From Alphaproteobacteria bacterium (GTDB lineage Bacteria; Pseudomonadota; Alphaproteobacteria; Micavibrionales; Micavibrionaceae), in contig NVUR01000005.1 of the NCBI GenBank assembly GCA_002401965.1, forward strand, positions 1 through 64,000: 64,000 bases of DNA, given 5' to 3'. The position numbers and the translations under genes were made by a program. This document shows, one piece after another, positions 1-8,855 of this stretch (within the stretch, counting starts at the first letter, position 1; each line of letters starts with the position of its first letter). The notes beneath the pieces are model-generated. The model ran no database searches and was not told the DNA's origin. It was given only the letters and a program-made list of their open reading frames with translations.

Positions 1-96
1 AGAAAGACAGGCGAACGCCTCTCTCATCATAAAATATTCGAAAACAAAAAGATTCATCTAATATGAGGCGTATTATATATTTCAAATGCAATTGCC

Positions 97-193
97 ATGG
101 GTGTTATGTTCAGGCGCAAGCTAAAAGCATCGCGCCGTTGCACTGTTAACGGTTACTAACACCCGGTCACCAAGAGCAATCTTGGTGGCTTTT
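97..193 (+). ncRNA. Predicted structured RNA with 3' hairpin terminator
   Basis: The sequence folds as an 8-bp closing stem (GGGTGTTA at 99-106 with TAACACCC at 157-164). This encloses a GGCGC/GCGCC hairpin (113-117 with 132-136) and a CGTT/AACG hairpin (136-139 with 148-151; the two share base 136, so one pair must open). A perfect 8-bp stem with a GCAA tetraloop (168-187) and the run CTTTTCTT follow at once, as in a rho-independent terminator. No open reading frame accounts for it. It could be a small RNA or the leader or tail of an unseen upstream gene; I do not recognise a known riboswitch. The fold is seen by eye only, and transcription from this strand is inferred from the T-run. Confidence 0.4.
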
Positions 194-198
194 CTTAT

Positions 199-237
199 GA
201 GGCATGGCTTTTTCCCCACACGTAAAAGCTGTGCCTC
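199..237. other. Long inverted repeat downstream of lysA
   Basis: A 14-bp stem (199-212 with 224-237, two G-T wobbles) encloses an 11-nt loop. It lies between the RNA-like segment and the 3' end of lysA on the minus strand. No clean T-run follows on either strand, although lysA transcripts would run into it about 80 nt after the stop. It may act as a terminator or mRNA-end stabiliser for lysA. The rest of 238-317 holds nothing I recognise. Confidence 0.35.
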
Positions 238-317
238 ACCCTTTATTTCTTTGTGTTATTTGTCATCTTAAAGCGAGGACATATAGAGGTTTAAGCATGT
301 GGGATGACGAAGGGGGC

Positions 318-1586
318 TTATAACCAGTCGGGGATTGATTCTCTGCCCATCAGCTCTTCCAGTGTTTGACCTTTGTTAATCACCGCGACATTGTCTCCAT
401 CAACCAGTATTTCAGGGGGGAGGGTGCGGGTATTATAGTTGGATGCCATGGCAAAGCCATATGCGCCTGCGGATTGTATCACCACAAGGTCATCTTTACT
501 GACGGTGGGGATTTCACGATTTTTGGCAAAAACGTCGCCGCTCTCACAAATGGGTCCTACGATGTCATAGGTTTCCATTGGCGCGTTATGCCCCATGACA
601 GGGCGAATGCCGTGATAGGCTTCGTATAATGTCGGGCGAATCAAATCATTCATCGCCGCGTCCAGAACAATAAAATTCTTTGACGGTGTGGTTTTTATAT
701 ATTGGGTCTTGGCGAGGAGAACACCCGCATTTCCAACCATATAACGCCCCGGCTCCATCTGTATTTGCGTATTAAGGGGCAGAATAATGTCACGCACCCA
801 TTGTGCGTAGGCATCAAGGTCAAGGTTTGCTTCATCATGATAGACGACAGGGAAACCGCCACCAATGTCCGTATGGGTCACAGTGTGTCCTTGCGCGCGC
901 AGAATGCCGACCAATTCAGCCAGTTTTTCAAAGCCGGGCTTAAAGACCTCCACTTGTGAGACTTGGGAACCAATGTGGATGGAAAGCCCAACTGGCGTGA
1001 CGTTGCTCATATCCTCGGCGCGTTTATACAGGGTCAGGATATCTTCTGCGGTATTGCCGAATTTATCTTCCTTACGTCCAGTGTTGATTTTACTGTGTCC
1101 ACCACCGCTGAGGTTCGGGTTTAGGCGGAACACAACATTTGCGGTTTTGTTCATCTGCGCGGCGAATTTATTGACGTTTTCCAGCTCTTCTGGGGCTTCG
1201 ATGTTAAATTGTAGGATATTCGCCTCAAGACAGGCTTTTATCTCGCTCTCGTTCTTGCCGAAGCTGGTGGAGATGATTTGATCGCCTGTGAAGCCGGCTT
1301 TAATGCCTTTCAATAGCTCACCTTCTGAAACGATTTCCAATCCACTGCCCAGTGTTTGTAAGAGCTTTAGAATCGCAATATTCGTATTGGCTTTGCAGGC
1401 ATAGCATAATAGGGGCTGGCGATCTGCGGGCAGGGCGCGCTCCATCGCCTCTTTTAAGGCGGTAAACTGTGCTTTGATTACGGACGCACTATAGACGTAG
1501 CAAGGCGTGCCGTATTCTTTGGCAATATCGGGCAAAGCTATATTATCAACGTGTAAAACGCCGTTTTTTTCGATGAAACCAGTCAT
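318..1586 (-). CDS. lysA: Diaminopimelate decarboxylase
   Basis: Catalyses the last step of lysine synthesis, meso-diaminopimelate to L-lysine plus CO2, in the cytosol with PLP. The 422-aa length is normal for LysA. Residues seen: the PLP lysine in YACKAN (K65), HIGSQ and DIGGGFP in the alpha/beta barrel, the phosphate-binding EPGRY, and CESGD carrying the cysteine of the partner-subunit active site near the C-terminus. The start ATG is 22 nt after the stop of lptM, so the two are probably co-transcribed. This lptM-lysA pairing is the usual alphaproteobacterial arrangement. Confidence 0.97.
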   Translation of the reverse strand: MTGFIEKNGVLHVDNIALPDIAKEYGTPCYVYSASVIKAQFTALKEAMERALPADRQPLLCYACKANTNIAILKLLQTLGSGLEIVSEGELLKGIKAGFTGDQIISTSFGKNESEIKACLEANILQFNIEAPEELENVNKFAAQMNKTANVVFRLNPNLSGGGHSKINTGRKEDKFGNTAEDILTLYKRAEDMSNVTPVGLSIHIGSQVSQVEVFKPGFEKLAELVGILRAQGHTVTHTDIGGGFPVVYHDEANLDLDAYAQWVRDIILPLNTQIQMEPGRYMVGNAGVLLAKTQYIKTTPSKNFIVLDAAMNDLIRPTLYEAYHGIRPVMGHNAPMETYDIVGPICESGDVFAKNREIPTVSKDDLVVIQSAGAYGFAMASNYNTRTLPPEILVDGDNVAVINKGQTLEELMGRESIPDWL

Positions 1587-1608
1587 TATAATCTCTTGAT
1601 TTTGTGAA

Positions 1609-1794
1609 TTAGTAACTTTTGCGCTCTAAACCAGGTTGCGGATCTGTGTTGGTGTCCGGATAGGTGCGGGGAAATGTGTCATGCTTAGCCCCTTGAGGAG
1701 GGTCAACATGTGGCGGCTTGACTCCGCACGCGCAGAGTAAGAGGATGTTGGCACATAAAAATATATGTAAGGACTGCTTTTTATTTATCATCAT
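1609..1794 (-). CDS. lptM: LptM-like small outer-membrane lipoprotein
   Basis: A 61-aa lipoprotein: a short basic N-terminus, a hydrophobic stretch, then lipobox LLCAC with the lipidated Cys followed by GVKPPHVDPP. The Cys-Gly-x-Lys-x-Pro plus Pro-Pro pattern matches the LptM (YifL) family, which helps mature the LptD LPS translocon in enterobacteria. LptM-like genes usually sit just upstream of dapF or lysA, as here. The SD GAGGAA precedes the ATG. In many alphaproteobacteria argH lies directly upstream; here it is absent and the neighbour is the divergent tlpA. The name rests on motif and context, not on alignment. Confidence 0.75.
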   Translation of the reverse strand: MMINKKQSLHIFLCANILLLCACGVKPPHVDPPQGAKHDTFPRTYPDTNTDPQPGLERKSY

Positions 1795-1895
1795 GTCGTT
1801 CCTCTGATAAGTTTACTGTAACCTGTGTATATTGGAATGAAAGAAAAATAAACCCTAAACCTTACGAAATAGGGGATACATTTTAAGGAAAATTT

Positions 1896-2498
1896 ATGAG
1901 TGATGTTCCTAAAGGTTTTATTAAACGTTTTTTTTGGTTAGGGGCTTTTGCCCTTGTCGCGGGGATGTCTTATACGGGCAGCAATATTTATAATAAGAAC
2001 CAGCTGGATAGAATGGAGATGAAAGTTCAGTCTAAGTTCAAAACTATTCAGACCTATAAAAATGCAGTCTATTTGCCTTCTATTAAGGTTGCCGCGCCTA
2101 GCGGTGGCATTGTTGACTTAAAGGATAATGATGGAAAATACACGGTTTTAAATGTTTGGGCGACATGGTGTGCACCTTGCGTCAGAGAGCTGGAATCCTT
2201 AAGGCGTTTGAGCAAGTCATTTTCCTATGATAGCAAGTGGCGCATTGTTGCCGTGTCGATTGATTCAAAAAAGAATTTCCCTAAGGTCGCGGCGTATACT
2301 GAGCGTTATCATGTTGAAAAAATTGCAAATTATCTTGATTATAATGCAGATCTACAGAATCATTTTAATATTGAAAAGCTACCAATGACTTTGATTGTTA
2401 ATCCGTCGGGGCGTATTATATATAAAATACACGGTGATGTATTTTGGCATGATAAAGCAATCACTGATTTTATGGAGCTAATCACAAAGGTTTATTAA
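1896..2498 (+). CDS. TlpA-like membrane-anchored thioredoxin
   Basis: A 200-aa thiol-disulfide oxidoreductase of the TlpA/ResA type. It has an N-terminal membrane anchor (about residues 11-29) followed by a periplasmic thioredoxin fold. The redox site is WCAPC (C92, C95), preceded by NVWATWC, and the cis-proline is in KLPMT. Such proteins usually keep cysteines of c-type cytochromes or cell-envelope proteins reduced; the substrate cannot be told here. It is divergent from lptM-lysA, and the 101-bp gap holds both promoters. SD TAAGGA precedes the ATG. Confidence 0.88.
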   Translation: MSDVPKGFIKRFFWLGAFALVAGMSYTGSNIYNKNQLDRMEMKVQSKFKTIQTYKNAVYLPSIKVAAPSGGIVDLKDNDGKYTVLNVWATWCAPCVRELESLRRLSKSFSYDSKWRIVAVSIDSKKNFPKVAAYTERYHVEKIANYLDYNADLQNHFNIEKLPMTLIVNPSGRIIYKIHGDVFWHDKAITDFMELITKVY

Positions 2499-2581
2499 TG
2501 CGCCTGTATTTATGCAATTTATTAATATAATCTGTGCTACTCTGTTTCCTTCGTTTGGTTCTTTCTGGTAGGTGAATAAAT

Positions 2582-3880
2582 ATGCAGCAAAAGCAGCAGG
2601 ATAATCAAAAAATTTCACAAGATCAGCTTAATGCTATGGTTGATTTGCATTCTCGGTTTTTGGGCGGACGAATTGGTGGGCGGCGCGCTATGCTGGATCG
2701 CGTCGATATGCGAGGCTTGTCTTTACAGGGTAAGGATTTGAGACAAGCAAATTTTACGGCATGTCTGATGAACCATATGGATTTATCGCGTGCAAATTTT
2801 CAAGAAGCATCACTTTATGCCTGTGATCTAAGTAATTCTAATTTATTCCACACTGTTTTTGTACGCGCGGATTTACGTGGGGCGCGTATTGAAAATGCGA
2901 ATTTGGAGGGGGCTGATCTTGAAGCTGCGGATTTGCGGCGCGGGGGGATGGCTTCGGCGGGTGATTTTTCGGCAAGTACCAAGGCGGTTAATTTCAAGGG
3001 CGCGAATTTAAGTGGTGCGCGATTGACTGGCTCTATGGCGTCGAATGCGGATTTTTCAGATGCGATGCTGGTTGGTGCTAATTTGGCAAACTCAGACATG
3101 CGAGGAGCGAGTTTAGAGGGGGCTAACCTCTCTAATGTGGATCTTGATGGTGCAAAATTAAATGGTGCAAATATTAAATCCACCATATTCACCGGTGTAG
3201 ATTTAAGCGTGATGATAGATGGCGGTATGGATTTATCGGAGGCTATTACAGATGATAATATCGGCATATCTGTATCGGAGTTGTCCGAGCCATTGCAAAA
3301 ATTGATTGAACATCACCATCAGTGGTTAAAAACCAAGGGTGCGGATGGTGAGCAATTGGATCTGAGTGATGTAGATTTGCGTGCGCTCGGTTCGTTAAAG
3401 CAAGAGCGACTAACCGCGATTAAAGCGGTTGAGACCAAGTTTTTCGGGTTAAACCTTTATCAAGTGCAATTGCAAAGTGCGGTATTAGACAATTCTGATT
3501 TCAGAAGCTGTGATATGGAGGAGGCTGATTTGCGTGGCTCTTCCTTTGTTGGTGGTAATTTCTCCCATGCGAATTTAAAGGGCGCGAATTGTTCTGCTTT
3601 GATGCTAGGCACGGGCGGGACGAGCCGCTTTAACCCATGTAATTTTAAAGATGCGCGTTTTTGTTATGCTGACCTGAGTGGGGCGCAGTTAAAGGATGCG
3701 ATTTTTATAGGCGCGAATTTGTCTTATGCAGACTTTACGGGCGCAGACTTACGTGGTGCAGACTTTACGGGGGCGGTGATGGAGAATGTTATTCTTGAAG
3801 ATACGCAAACCGAGGGTGCAAAATTTGATCGTGACCGCAGCAAACCCGTCTTTAAGATGAAGTCGGATACTGATACTTAA
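2582..3880 (+). CDS. Pentapeptide-repeat protein
   Basis: A 432-aa protein built of tandem A(D/N)LxX pentapeptides in two blocks (about residues 40-215 and 275-420), with a non-repeat spacer around 220-275 (EHHHQWLKTKGADGEQ). Each block should form a right-handed quadrilateral beta-helix. No signal peptide or membrane segment is visible, so it is probably cytosolic. Functions in the family range from DNA-gyrase mimicry to scaffolding, and nothing here decides between them. It lies directly upstream of the EPS locus but is separated from it by a 195-bp gap with its own promoter candidate, so a link to EPS is only positional. Confidence 0.9.
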   Translation: MQQKQQDNQKISQDQLNAMVDLHSRFLGGRIGGRRAMLDRVDMRGLSLQGKDLRQANFTACLMNHMDLSRANFQEASLYACDLSNSNLFHTVFVRADLRGARIENANLEGADLEAADLRRGGMASAGDFSASTKAVNFKGANLSGARLTGSMASNADFSDAMLVGANLANSDMRGASLEGANLSNVDLDGAKLNGANIKSTIFTGVDLSVMIDGGMDLSEAITDDNIGISVSELSEPLQKLIEHHHQWLKTKGADGEQLDLSDVDLRALGSLKQERLTAIKAVETKFFGLNLYQVQLQSAVLDNSDFRSCDMEEADLRGSSFVGGNFSHANLKGANCSALMLGTGGTSRFNPCNFKDARFCYADLSGAQLKDAIFIGANLSYADFTGADLRGADFTGAVMENVILEDTQTEGAKFDRDRSKPVFKMKSDTDT

Positions 3881-3904
3881 ATCCCCAATGATAAACCACA
3901 GTCA

Positions 3905-3930
3905 CTTATGCACGAAAAAAAGTGTATGAG
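3905..3930. promoter_or_regulatory. Imperfect palindrome upstream of sigma-54 site
   Basis: A 9-bp inverted repeat (3905-3913 with 3922-3930, two G-T pairs) flanks an A-rich 8-nt spacer. It ends 8 bp before the -24 GG of the putative sigma-54 promoter at 3938. It may be an activator site or a terminator for the pentapeptide gene; no T-run follows, so the evidence is weak. Confidence 0.2.
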
Positions 3931-3935
3931 GTCGT

Positions 3936-3953
3936 TTGGTCTGCGTTTTGCAA
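3936..3953 (+). promoter_or_regulatory. Putative sigma-54 promoter of the flippase/polymerase unit
   Basis: Reads TTGGTCTGCGTTTTGCAA. GG at 3938-3939 and GC at 3950-3951 are separated by exactly 10 nt, as sigma-54 requires. The -12 half (TTTTGCAA) is a good match and the -24 half (TTGGTC) is partial. The flippase ATG lies about 115 nt downstream of the expected start site. Confidence 0.5.
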
Positions 3954-4075
3954 TATCACCCTTAATATTGATTAAATCATAGGCTTGGGGGCGGTTTTTG
4001 TACAAAATGAGACGCAAAATAAAACATCTTTATTTTTTCACCCCACTAAGTCTTCAGCTAAGGTGGGCATAAGGG

Positions 4076-5557
4076 ATGAAAGTGGGCGTAAACAAAGTGG
4101 GTGATGTGATATTTGCCAAATGGTTAAATTCTATCCCACATTCACTACGTCAAAGCGTGTTGTATGCTCTGGCTTTGTTTTTCTCCAAGGGGATTGGGTT
4201 TCTTATGATCCCTGTCTTCACACATTATCTGGAGCCCGCAGATTATGGCAGGTTGGATGTTCTCCAAACACTGGCTGATCTACTCAGCATTGTACTGATT
4301 ATGGGCTTAAGTGATGCGCTGTTTAAGTTTTATGGCGAAGCGCAGGATGAGCAGGCGAAAAGCAAAGTGGCCGCTAATATCTTTGGCATTGCACTGTTCC
4401 TATGTGTTGTCAGTACGGTTTTATTACAATGCTTTGCACCGATATTAAGCACTTTGTTACCGGGTGAGGTTACTCTATTACAAACCCGCTTTATCTTGCT
4501 GAGCCTCAGCGTATCGTCATGCCTGCTTATACCGCTTTGTTGGTATCGTATGAAGGATGACGCCGTTTCATACTTTCGTGCGGCGACAGGGCGTGTTGTG
4601 ATGCAGGCGGGGTTATCCATTTACTTCCTCTATGCGGGCTTTGGTGTAACGGGGGTTATGGCGGCGGGGGCGGTTGCGTCTTTATTTTGGGCAGTTAAAA
4701 CATCAATAGATTTTTTACGCGACCACGGCGCAGAATTTGACCTCAAATATTGGAAAAAGTTCCTTATATATGGTTCACCGCTTATCTTGACGGGGCTTGC
4801 AGGGTTTGTGTTGGGCAGTTTTGATCGTTGGATTTTGGCGGGGATTGTTGGACCCGCTGTTATGGCGAAATATGCTTTGGCTGCCAAATTTGGTTTATTA
4901 ACAGTTCTGCTGGTGCAGCCGTTTGATTTATGGTGGCAGCCCAAGCGTTTTGAAGTCTTGAATCAAACAGATGGAGCGTGTGTTTGCGCGAAGACAATTT
5001 CCATAGGTTTGGTGATTACCGCATTGTCGATCATATGTATTACGGCAGGCGCGCCGCTTGTGATTACACTTATGACACCTGCAACGTATCATGACTCAAT
5101 TCAGTATGTTCCGTTTCTAAGTGCTTTAGCAGGGCTGCACGGGGCGACTATGCTTGTGAATATCGGGATTTATAATGTTAAGGTGACAAAATGGCCGGCT
5201 ATTATTGATATGAGTGCGGCGGCGATTGCTTTTGCTGGATATATGGTCTTTATCCCTCACTTTGCTGCGTGGGGGGCGATAGGCGCAACGACGATTGCGC
5301 TTTCTCTACGTTTTGTCGCTACATTTATGTTGTCTCAACGCATTGCGCCGTTACCGTATGATTTAAAAGCATTAAGTGGTCTTCTAATGCTCATTATTAT
5401 TACCATCTGGATATTTGCGTATGGCTTTGATTTGGTCACCCATATTGCTGTGGGACTGGTGTGGTTTTGCGTGGTTATTTTGTATAGTATATCTACCGCG
5501 TTGATCCCGTCCCCTATGGAATTTATAAAAGCGCGGGTGATTAAATGCAGGTCATAG
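4076..5557 (+). CDS. Wzx-type polysaccharide flippase
   Basis: A 493-aa integral membrane protein of the MOP/polysaccharide-transporter superfamily. It has a soluble N-terminal stub and about 12-14 hydrophobic helices from residue 25 on. The N-terminal pattern PVFTHYLEPADYGRLDV is typical of Wzx/RfbX proteins. It would flip undecaprenyl-linked oligosaccharide units across the inner membrane. The start was chosen with AGGTGG nine bases upstream; a GTG two codons later is possible. Its 3' end overlaps the next gene by 13 nt, which implies co-translation of flippase and polymerase/ligase. Confidence 0.87.
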   Translation: MKVGVNKVGDVIFAKWLNSIPHSLRQSVLYALALFFSKGIGFLMIPVFTHYLEPADYGRLDVLQTLADLLSIVLIMGLSDALFKFYGEAQDEQAKSKVAANIFGIALFLCVVSTVLLQCFAPILSTLLPGEVTLLQTRFILLSLSVSSCLLIPLCWYRMKDDAVSYFRAATGRVVMQAGLSIYFLYAGFGVTGVMAAGAVASLFWAVKTSIDFLRDHGAEFDLKYWKKFLIYGSPLILTGLAGFVLGSFDRWILAGIVGPAVMAKYALAAKFGLLTVLLVQPFDLWWQPKRFEVLNQTDGACVCAKTISIGLVITALSIICITAGAPLVITLMTPATYHDSIQYVPFLSALAGLHGATMLVNIGIYNVKVTKWPAIIDMSAAAIAFAGYMVFIPHFAAWGAIGATTIALSLRFVATFMLSQRIAPLPYDLKALSGLLMLIIITIWIFAYGFDLVTHIAVGLVWFCVVILYSISTALIPSPMEFIKARVIKCRS

Positions 5558-6957
5558 GGACATCTCATATTTCAACTTATCCGCTACGTTCGCAAATACC
5601 GGTTGCGCTTGGGGCTTGTATCTTGATTGCAATGGTTTGGAAAATAGGGGGGCATCCCCTAATACCTGTTATTTTGGCCGCTCTGCCGATTGCGGGGTTT
5701 ATGGCGTTATCGAATGCGTTTCTTGTGGTGCTTGGTTTTATCATTTTCTCCTTCTTTCGTATTCATGAGGTTTTTCCGTTCTTAATGCCCTTTAAATTAC
5801 CAATGCTTTTGGCACTCGCCAGTTTTATGGCACTGGGCTGGAATATATTTTCCGGTAAAATCCAGCTTTTCTGGACAAGGGAAATGAGCGTCTTTATAGC
5901 GTTCTTTACGATCGTTGTTTTAGGCGCTTTATTTGCAACCAACCGCGCCGTCGCTTTTGAATCGCTCACAGGCACGTATATGAAGATTGCCGTTATTGTG
6001 CTGGCGATTATCTGGATGACGCGCAGTATTCGGGAGTTCAGGCTTGCCAGCTTTCTGATTTGCCTGTCCGGTATTTTGGTCGCTTGTTTTGCGCTTTATA
6101 ATTCAGTGAATGGCATTGGCCTTGTGGAGGGAACACGCGTTACGATTGGGCGGGATATTGGCTCTATGCTGGGTGATCCGAATGATTTGGCGTTGGTACT
6201 TCTCTTTCCTGCGGCCTTTGGTTTATCTTATGTTATGAGTTCAAATATAAAATGGTATGATCGTGCATTGGGTTTGTTTACTATTGCACTTATGTTTGCA
6301 GCGATCCTTGCGACGCAAAGTCGTGGCGGATTACTGGGTATTTTGGCGGTTGTCGGGGTTTTTATTTGGTATAAAATACCGTCGAAAACACTCTTCTTTA
6401 CTGTGGGTATCCTTGGTGTTCTCGTTTTATATTCGGTCGCCGATATTTCGGAGCGTGCCTCTGGTGGGGCGCATGAAATTGGTATTGATGAGTCGGCTAT
6501 GGGACGGATATATGCTTGGAAAGCGGCGTTTTGGATGGCTGTGCATAACCCGCTGACAGGTGTTGGCATCAGTAACTTTGTTTATAATTATTGGGAATAC
6601 TCTGACTTTTGGGACGGAAAAAACCATGCGGTACACAGCACATGGTTTGGTGTACTCGCTGAGACGGGTTTTTTTGGTTTGGGGCTGTTTATTACCCTGA
6701 TCGTGATGAGCATACGTAATATGATGCGCTTGATTGAAAAGCTGAAAGATTTCCCTGAACATCCATATCTCTGTGCTATGGCGATGGCATTATTGGCGGG
6801 ACTGGCAGGATTTTGTGCATCGGGGACGTTTTTGACGATGGGATTTATCTGGCCATTTTATATTATGTTCGGTCTTTCACTCGCACTTTGTAGAATTGTC
6901 TCTCAAATTGAGAATCCTCCAACAACATTATCACCCCAACCCCACTTAAGTCATTGA
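5545..6957 (+). CDS. O-antigen ligase/polymerase-family membrane protein (Wzy-like)
   Basis: A 470-aa polytopic membrane protein of the Wzy_C/O-antigen-ligase family. It has about 10-12 helices and a large periplasmic loop around residues 290-375 containing HAVHSTWFGVLAETG. The TQSRGG motif after a helix (about residue 254) is characteristic of the family. Paired with a Wzx it most likely polymerises the repeat unit on undecaprenyl pyrophosphate, although ligase activity cannot be excluded. The start overlaps the flippase stop. Confidence 0.85.
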   Translation: MQVIGTSHISTYPLRSQIPVALGACILIAMVWKIGGHPLIPVILAALPIAGFMALSNAFLVVLGFIIFSFFRIHEVFPFLMPFKLPMLLALASFMALGWNIFSGKIQLFWTREMSVFIAFFTIVVLGALFATNRAVAFESLTGTYMKIAVIVLAIIWMTRSIREFRLASFLICLSGILVACFALYNSVNGIGLVEGTRVTIGRDIGSMLGDPNDLALVLLFPAAFGLSYVMSSNIKWYDRALGLFTIALMFAAILATQSRGGLLGILAVVGVFIWYKIPSKTLFFTVGILGVLVLYSVADISERASGGAHEIGIDESAMGRIYAWKAAFWMAVHNPLTGVGISNFVYNYWEYSDFWDGKNHAVHSTWFGVLAETGFFGLGLFITLIVMSIRNMMRLIEKLKDFPEHPYLCAMAMALLAGLAGFCASGTFLTMGFIWPFYIMFGLSLALCRIVSQIENPPTTLSPQPHLSH

Positions 6958-6974
6958 TTTAAATGAATATCCAT

Positions 6975-6992
6975 ACGGCATACTTGTTGCAA
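6975..6992 (+). promoter_or_regulatory. Putative sigma-54 promoter of glmS
   Basis: Reads ACGGCATACTTGTTGCAA. GG at 6977-6978 and GC at 6989-6990 are 10 nt apart. Both halves (GGCA and TTGCAA) match the sigma-54 consensus well. It lies about 40 nt before the glmS start and 20 nt after the upstream stop. Confidence 0.6.
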
Positions 6993-7032
6993 TTGTGTTT
7001 AAAACATAATTTTAGCAGGGAGTATTTATATC

Positions 7033-8850
7033 ATGTGTGGAATTGTCGGTGTTATTAATGGATCAAAGGTTGTCGATGACCTCATGGGCGGTCTGGAGCT
7101 GTTGGAATATAGGGGATATGATTCCGCTGGTTTAGCCATTGTAAAAGACAAGCATGTATATGCCCGAAAAACGGAAGGTGCATTAGCCAATTTAAAAAAA
7201 GAGCTAGCCATAAACCCTATTGAAGGGCGCGTTGGTATCGCACATACACGTTGGGCAACACATGGCGAGCCGACAGTTGTTAATGCCCACCCACATTCCA
7301 GCCAGAAAGTGACAGTTGTTCATAACGGTATTATCGAAAATTATGAAATGCTTCGAGAGGATTTAGAATATGAAGGTTATGAGTTTGTCAGTGATACAGA
7401 TAGCGAGGTTGTTCCGCATCTTATTTCTTTATTTATGGATTCTGGGGCACTCAGCCCCGAAGCTGCGGCGATGAGCGCGGTTAAAATGCTGGATGGTGCT
7501 TATGCACTTGGTATTTTATTTGAAGGGGAGGAAGAGTTTTTCTGTGCGGCGCGTAAAGGCAGTCCCTTGGCCATCGGCTATGGTGATGAGGCGATGTATG
7601 TGGCTTCTGATGCGATGGCGCTTGCGCCGATGACAGACCGTGTATCCTATTTGGCGGATGGTGATTTCGCAGTTCTATCGCAAGGTAATGTTGAAATTTA
7701 TGATGTTGATGAGCATCTGGTTCAGCGCGAAGTGCGTAAATCTTCTATCAAAGCGAATGCGGCGGATAAGGGGCATTATGCACATTTTATGCTTAAAGAA
7801 ATTCATGAGCAACCTGATATTCTATTGGATATTGTCGAGACGAATTTAGGGGCGCAAAAAATAGCCAAAGAAAAAACTGTCGACTTTGCAGAGATTTCAT
7901 CCCTACGTATTATTGCCTGCGGGACATCCTTTTACGCGGGACACGTGGCGAAGTATTGGTTTGAACGTTATGCAAACCTTAATGTAGAAATAGATATTGC
8001 ATCGGAATTTCGCTATCGCAATGCACCATTACCTGAAAATGGGGCGGCTTTGTTTATCTCTCAATCTGGGGAAACAGCAGACACGTTCGCGGCCTTAGAG
8101 TATGCAAAATCAAAGGGTCAAAAAATCCTCAGCCTTGTTAATGTACCGGAAAGCACCATTGCACGTGCCTCTGATTATGTTGTTTTAACGGAGGCAGGGT
8201 CAGAAATCGGTGTTGCCTCAACCAAAGCCTTTACTGCACAACTTGCCGCTTTGGCGATGTTAGTGATTGAGGCAGGTAAAGCACGCGGCGTTTTAAGTGC
8301 AGCGGATGAGCGGGAATTAACTGGTGCGCTCAAACTGATGCCTGCTAAAGCGCAAGAAATATTAAAACAAACTGATGTTTATCAAGATATTGCGCAATCA
8401 CTCAAAGAAACGCATTCGGCGCTGTTTATTGGTCGTGGTGCAAGTTATCCGCTTGCTCTTGAAGGTGCGCTCAAACTTAAAGAAATTTCATATATTCATG
8501 CAGAAGGTATCGGCGCAGGTGAGTTAAAGCACGGTCCGATTGCTCTGATTGATAAGGATACACCTGTTATCGCTGTCGCACCGCCCGGCGAACTGGCTGA
8601 GAAAACACTTTCCAATATTAAGGAAGTGCAAGCTAGAGGCGGCCCAATTATATTAATCAGTGATGCAAAAACCATCGCAAAAGCTGATTTCGAGACGCTA
8701 GCATCCGTAGAGGTGCCAGAATGTCATGATTTTATCGCACCATTTCTCTATGTGCTGCCGTTACAGCTTTTATCCTATTACGCTGCGCTGGCCCGTGATT
8801 GTAATATTGATAAGCCGCGCAATCTGGCAAAATCGGTTACGGTGGAGTAG
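7033..8850 (+). CDS. glmS: Glutamine--fructose-6-phosphate aminotransferase
   Basis: Makes glucosamine-6-phosphate from fructose-6-phosphate and glutamine, the entry to UDP-GlcNAc for peptidoglycan, LPS and EPS. The 605-aa length is typical. The start MCGIVGVI exposes the catalytic Cys2 after Met removal. The glutaminase domain (RGYDSAG, HTRWATHG) spans about residues 1-235. Two SIS isomerase domains follow (CGTSFYAG, SQSGETADT, GRGASYPLALEGALKLKE). The C-terminus AKSVTVE is the usual one. Its placement inside the EPS locus behind a sigma-54-like promoter suggests precursor supply is induced together with polymer synthesis. Confidence 0.97.
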   Translation: MCGIVGVINGSKVVDDLMGGLELLEYRGYDSAGLAIVKDKHVYARKTEGALANLKKELAINPIEGRVGIAHTRWATHGEPTVVNAHPHSSQKVTVVHNGIIENYEMLREDLEYEGYEFVSDTDSEVVPHLISLFMDSGALSPEAAAMSAVKMLDGAYALGILFEGEEEFFCAARKGSPLAIGYGDEAMYVASDAMALAPMTDRVSYLADGDFAVLSQGNVEIYDVDEHLVQREVRKSSIKANAADKGHYAHFMLKEIHEQPDILLDIVETNLGAQKIAKEKTVDFAEISSLRIIACGTSFYAGHVAKYWFERYANLNVEIDIASEFRYRNAPLPENGAALFISQSGETADTFAALEYAKSKGQKILSLVNVPESTIARASDYVVLTEAGSEIGVASTKAFTAQLAALAMLVIEAGKARGVLSAADERELTGALKLMPAKAQEILKQTDVYQDIAQSLKETHSALFIGRGASYPLALEGALKLKEISYIHAEGIGAGELKHGPIALIDKDTPVIAVAPPGELAEKTLSNIKEVQARGGPIILISDAKTIAKADFETLASVEVPECHDFIAPFLYVLPLQLLSYYAALARDCNIDKPRNLAKSVTVE

Positions 8851-8855
8851 AGATA

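Noticed and set aside
8-24. Similarity of the first bases (GCGAACGCCTC) to the repeated leader element
   Set aside because: Only about ten bases agree and the rest of the element is absent; likely chance.
2815-3267. Long open frame opposite the pentapeptide gene
   Set aside because: It is the complement of the repeat codons, a common artefact of A(D/N)LxX repeats.
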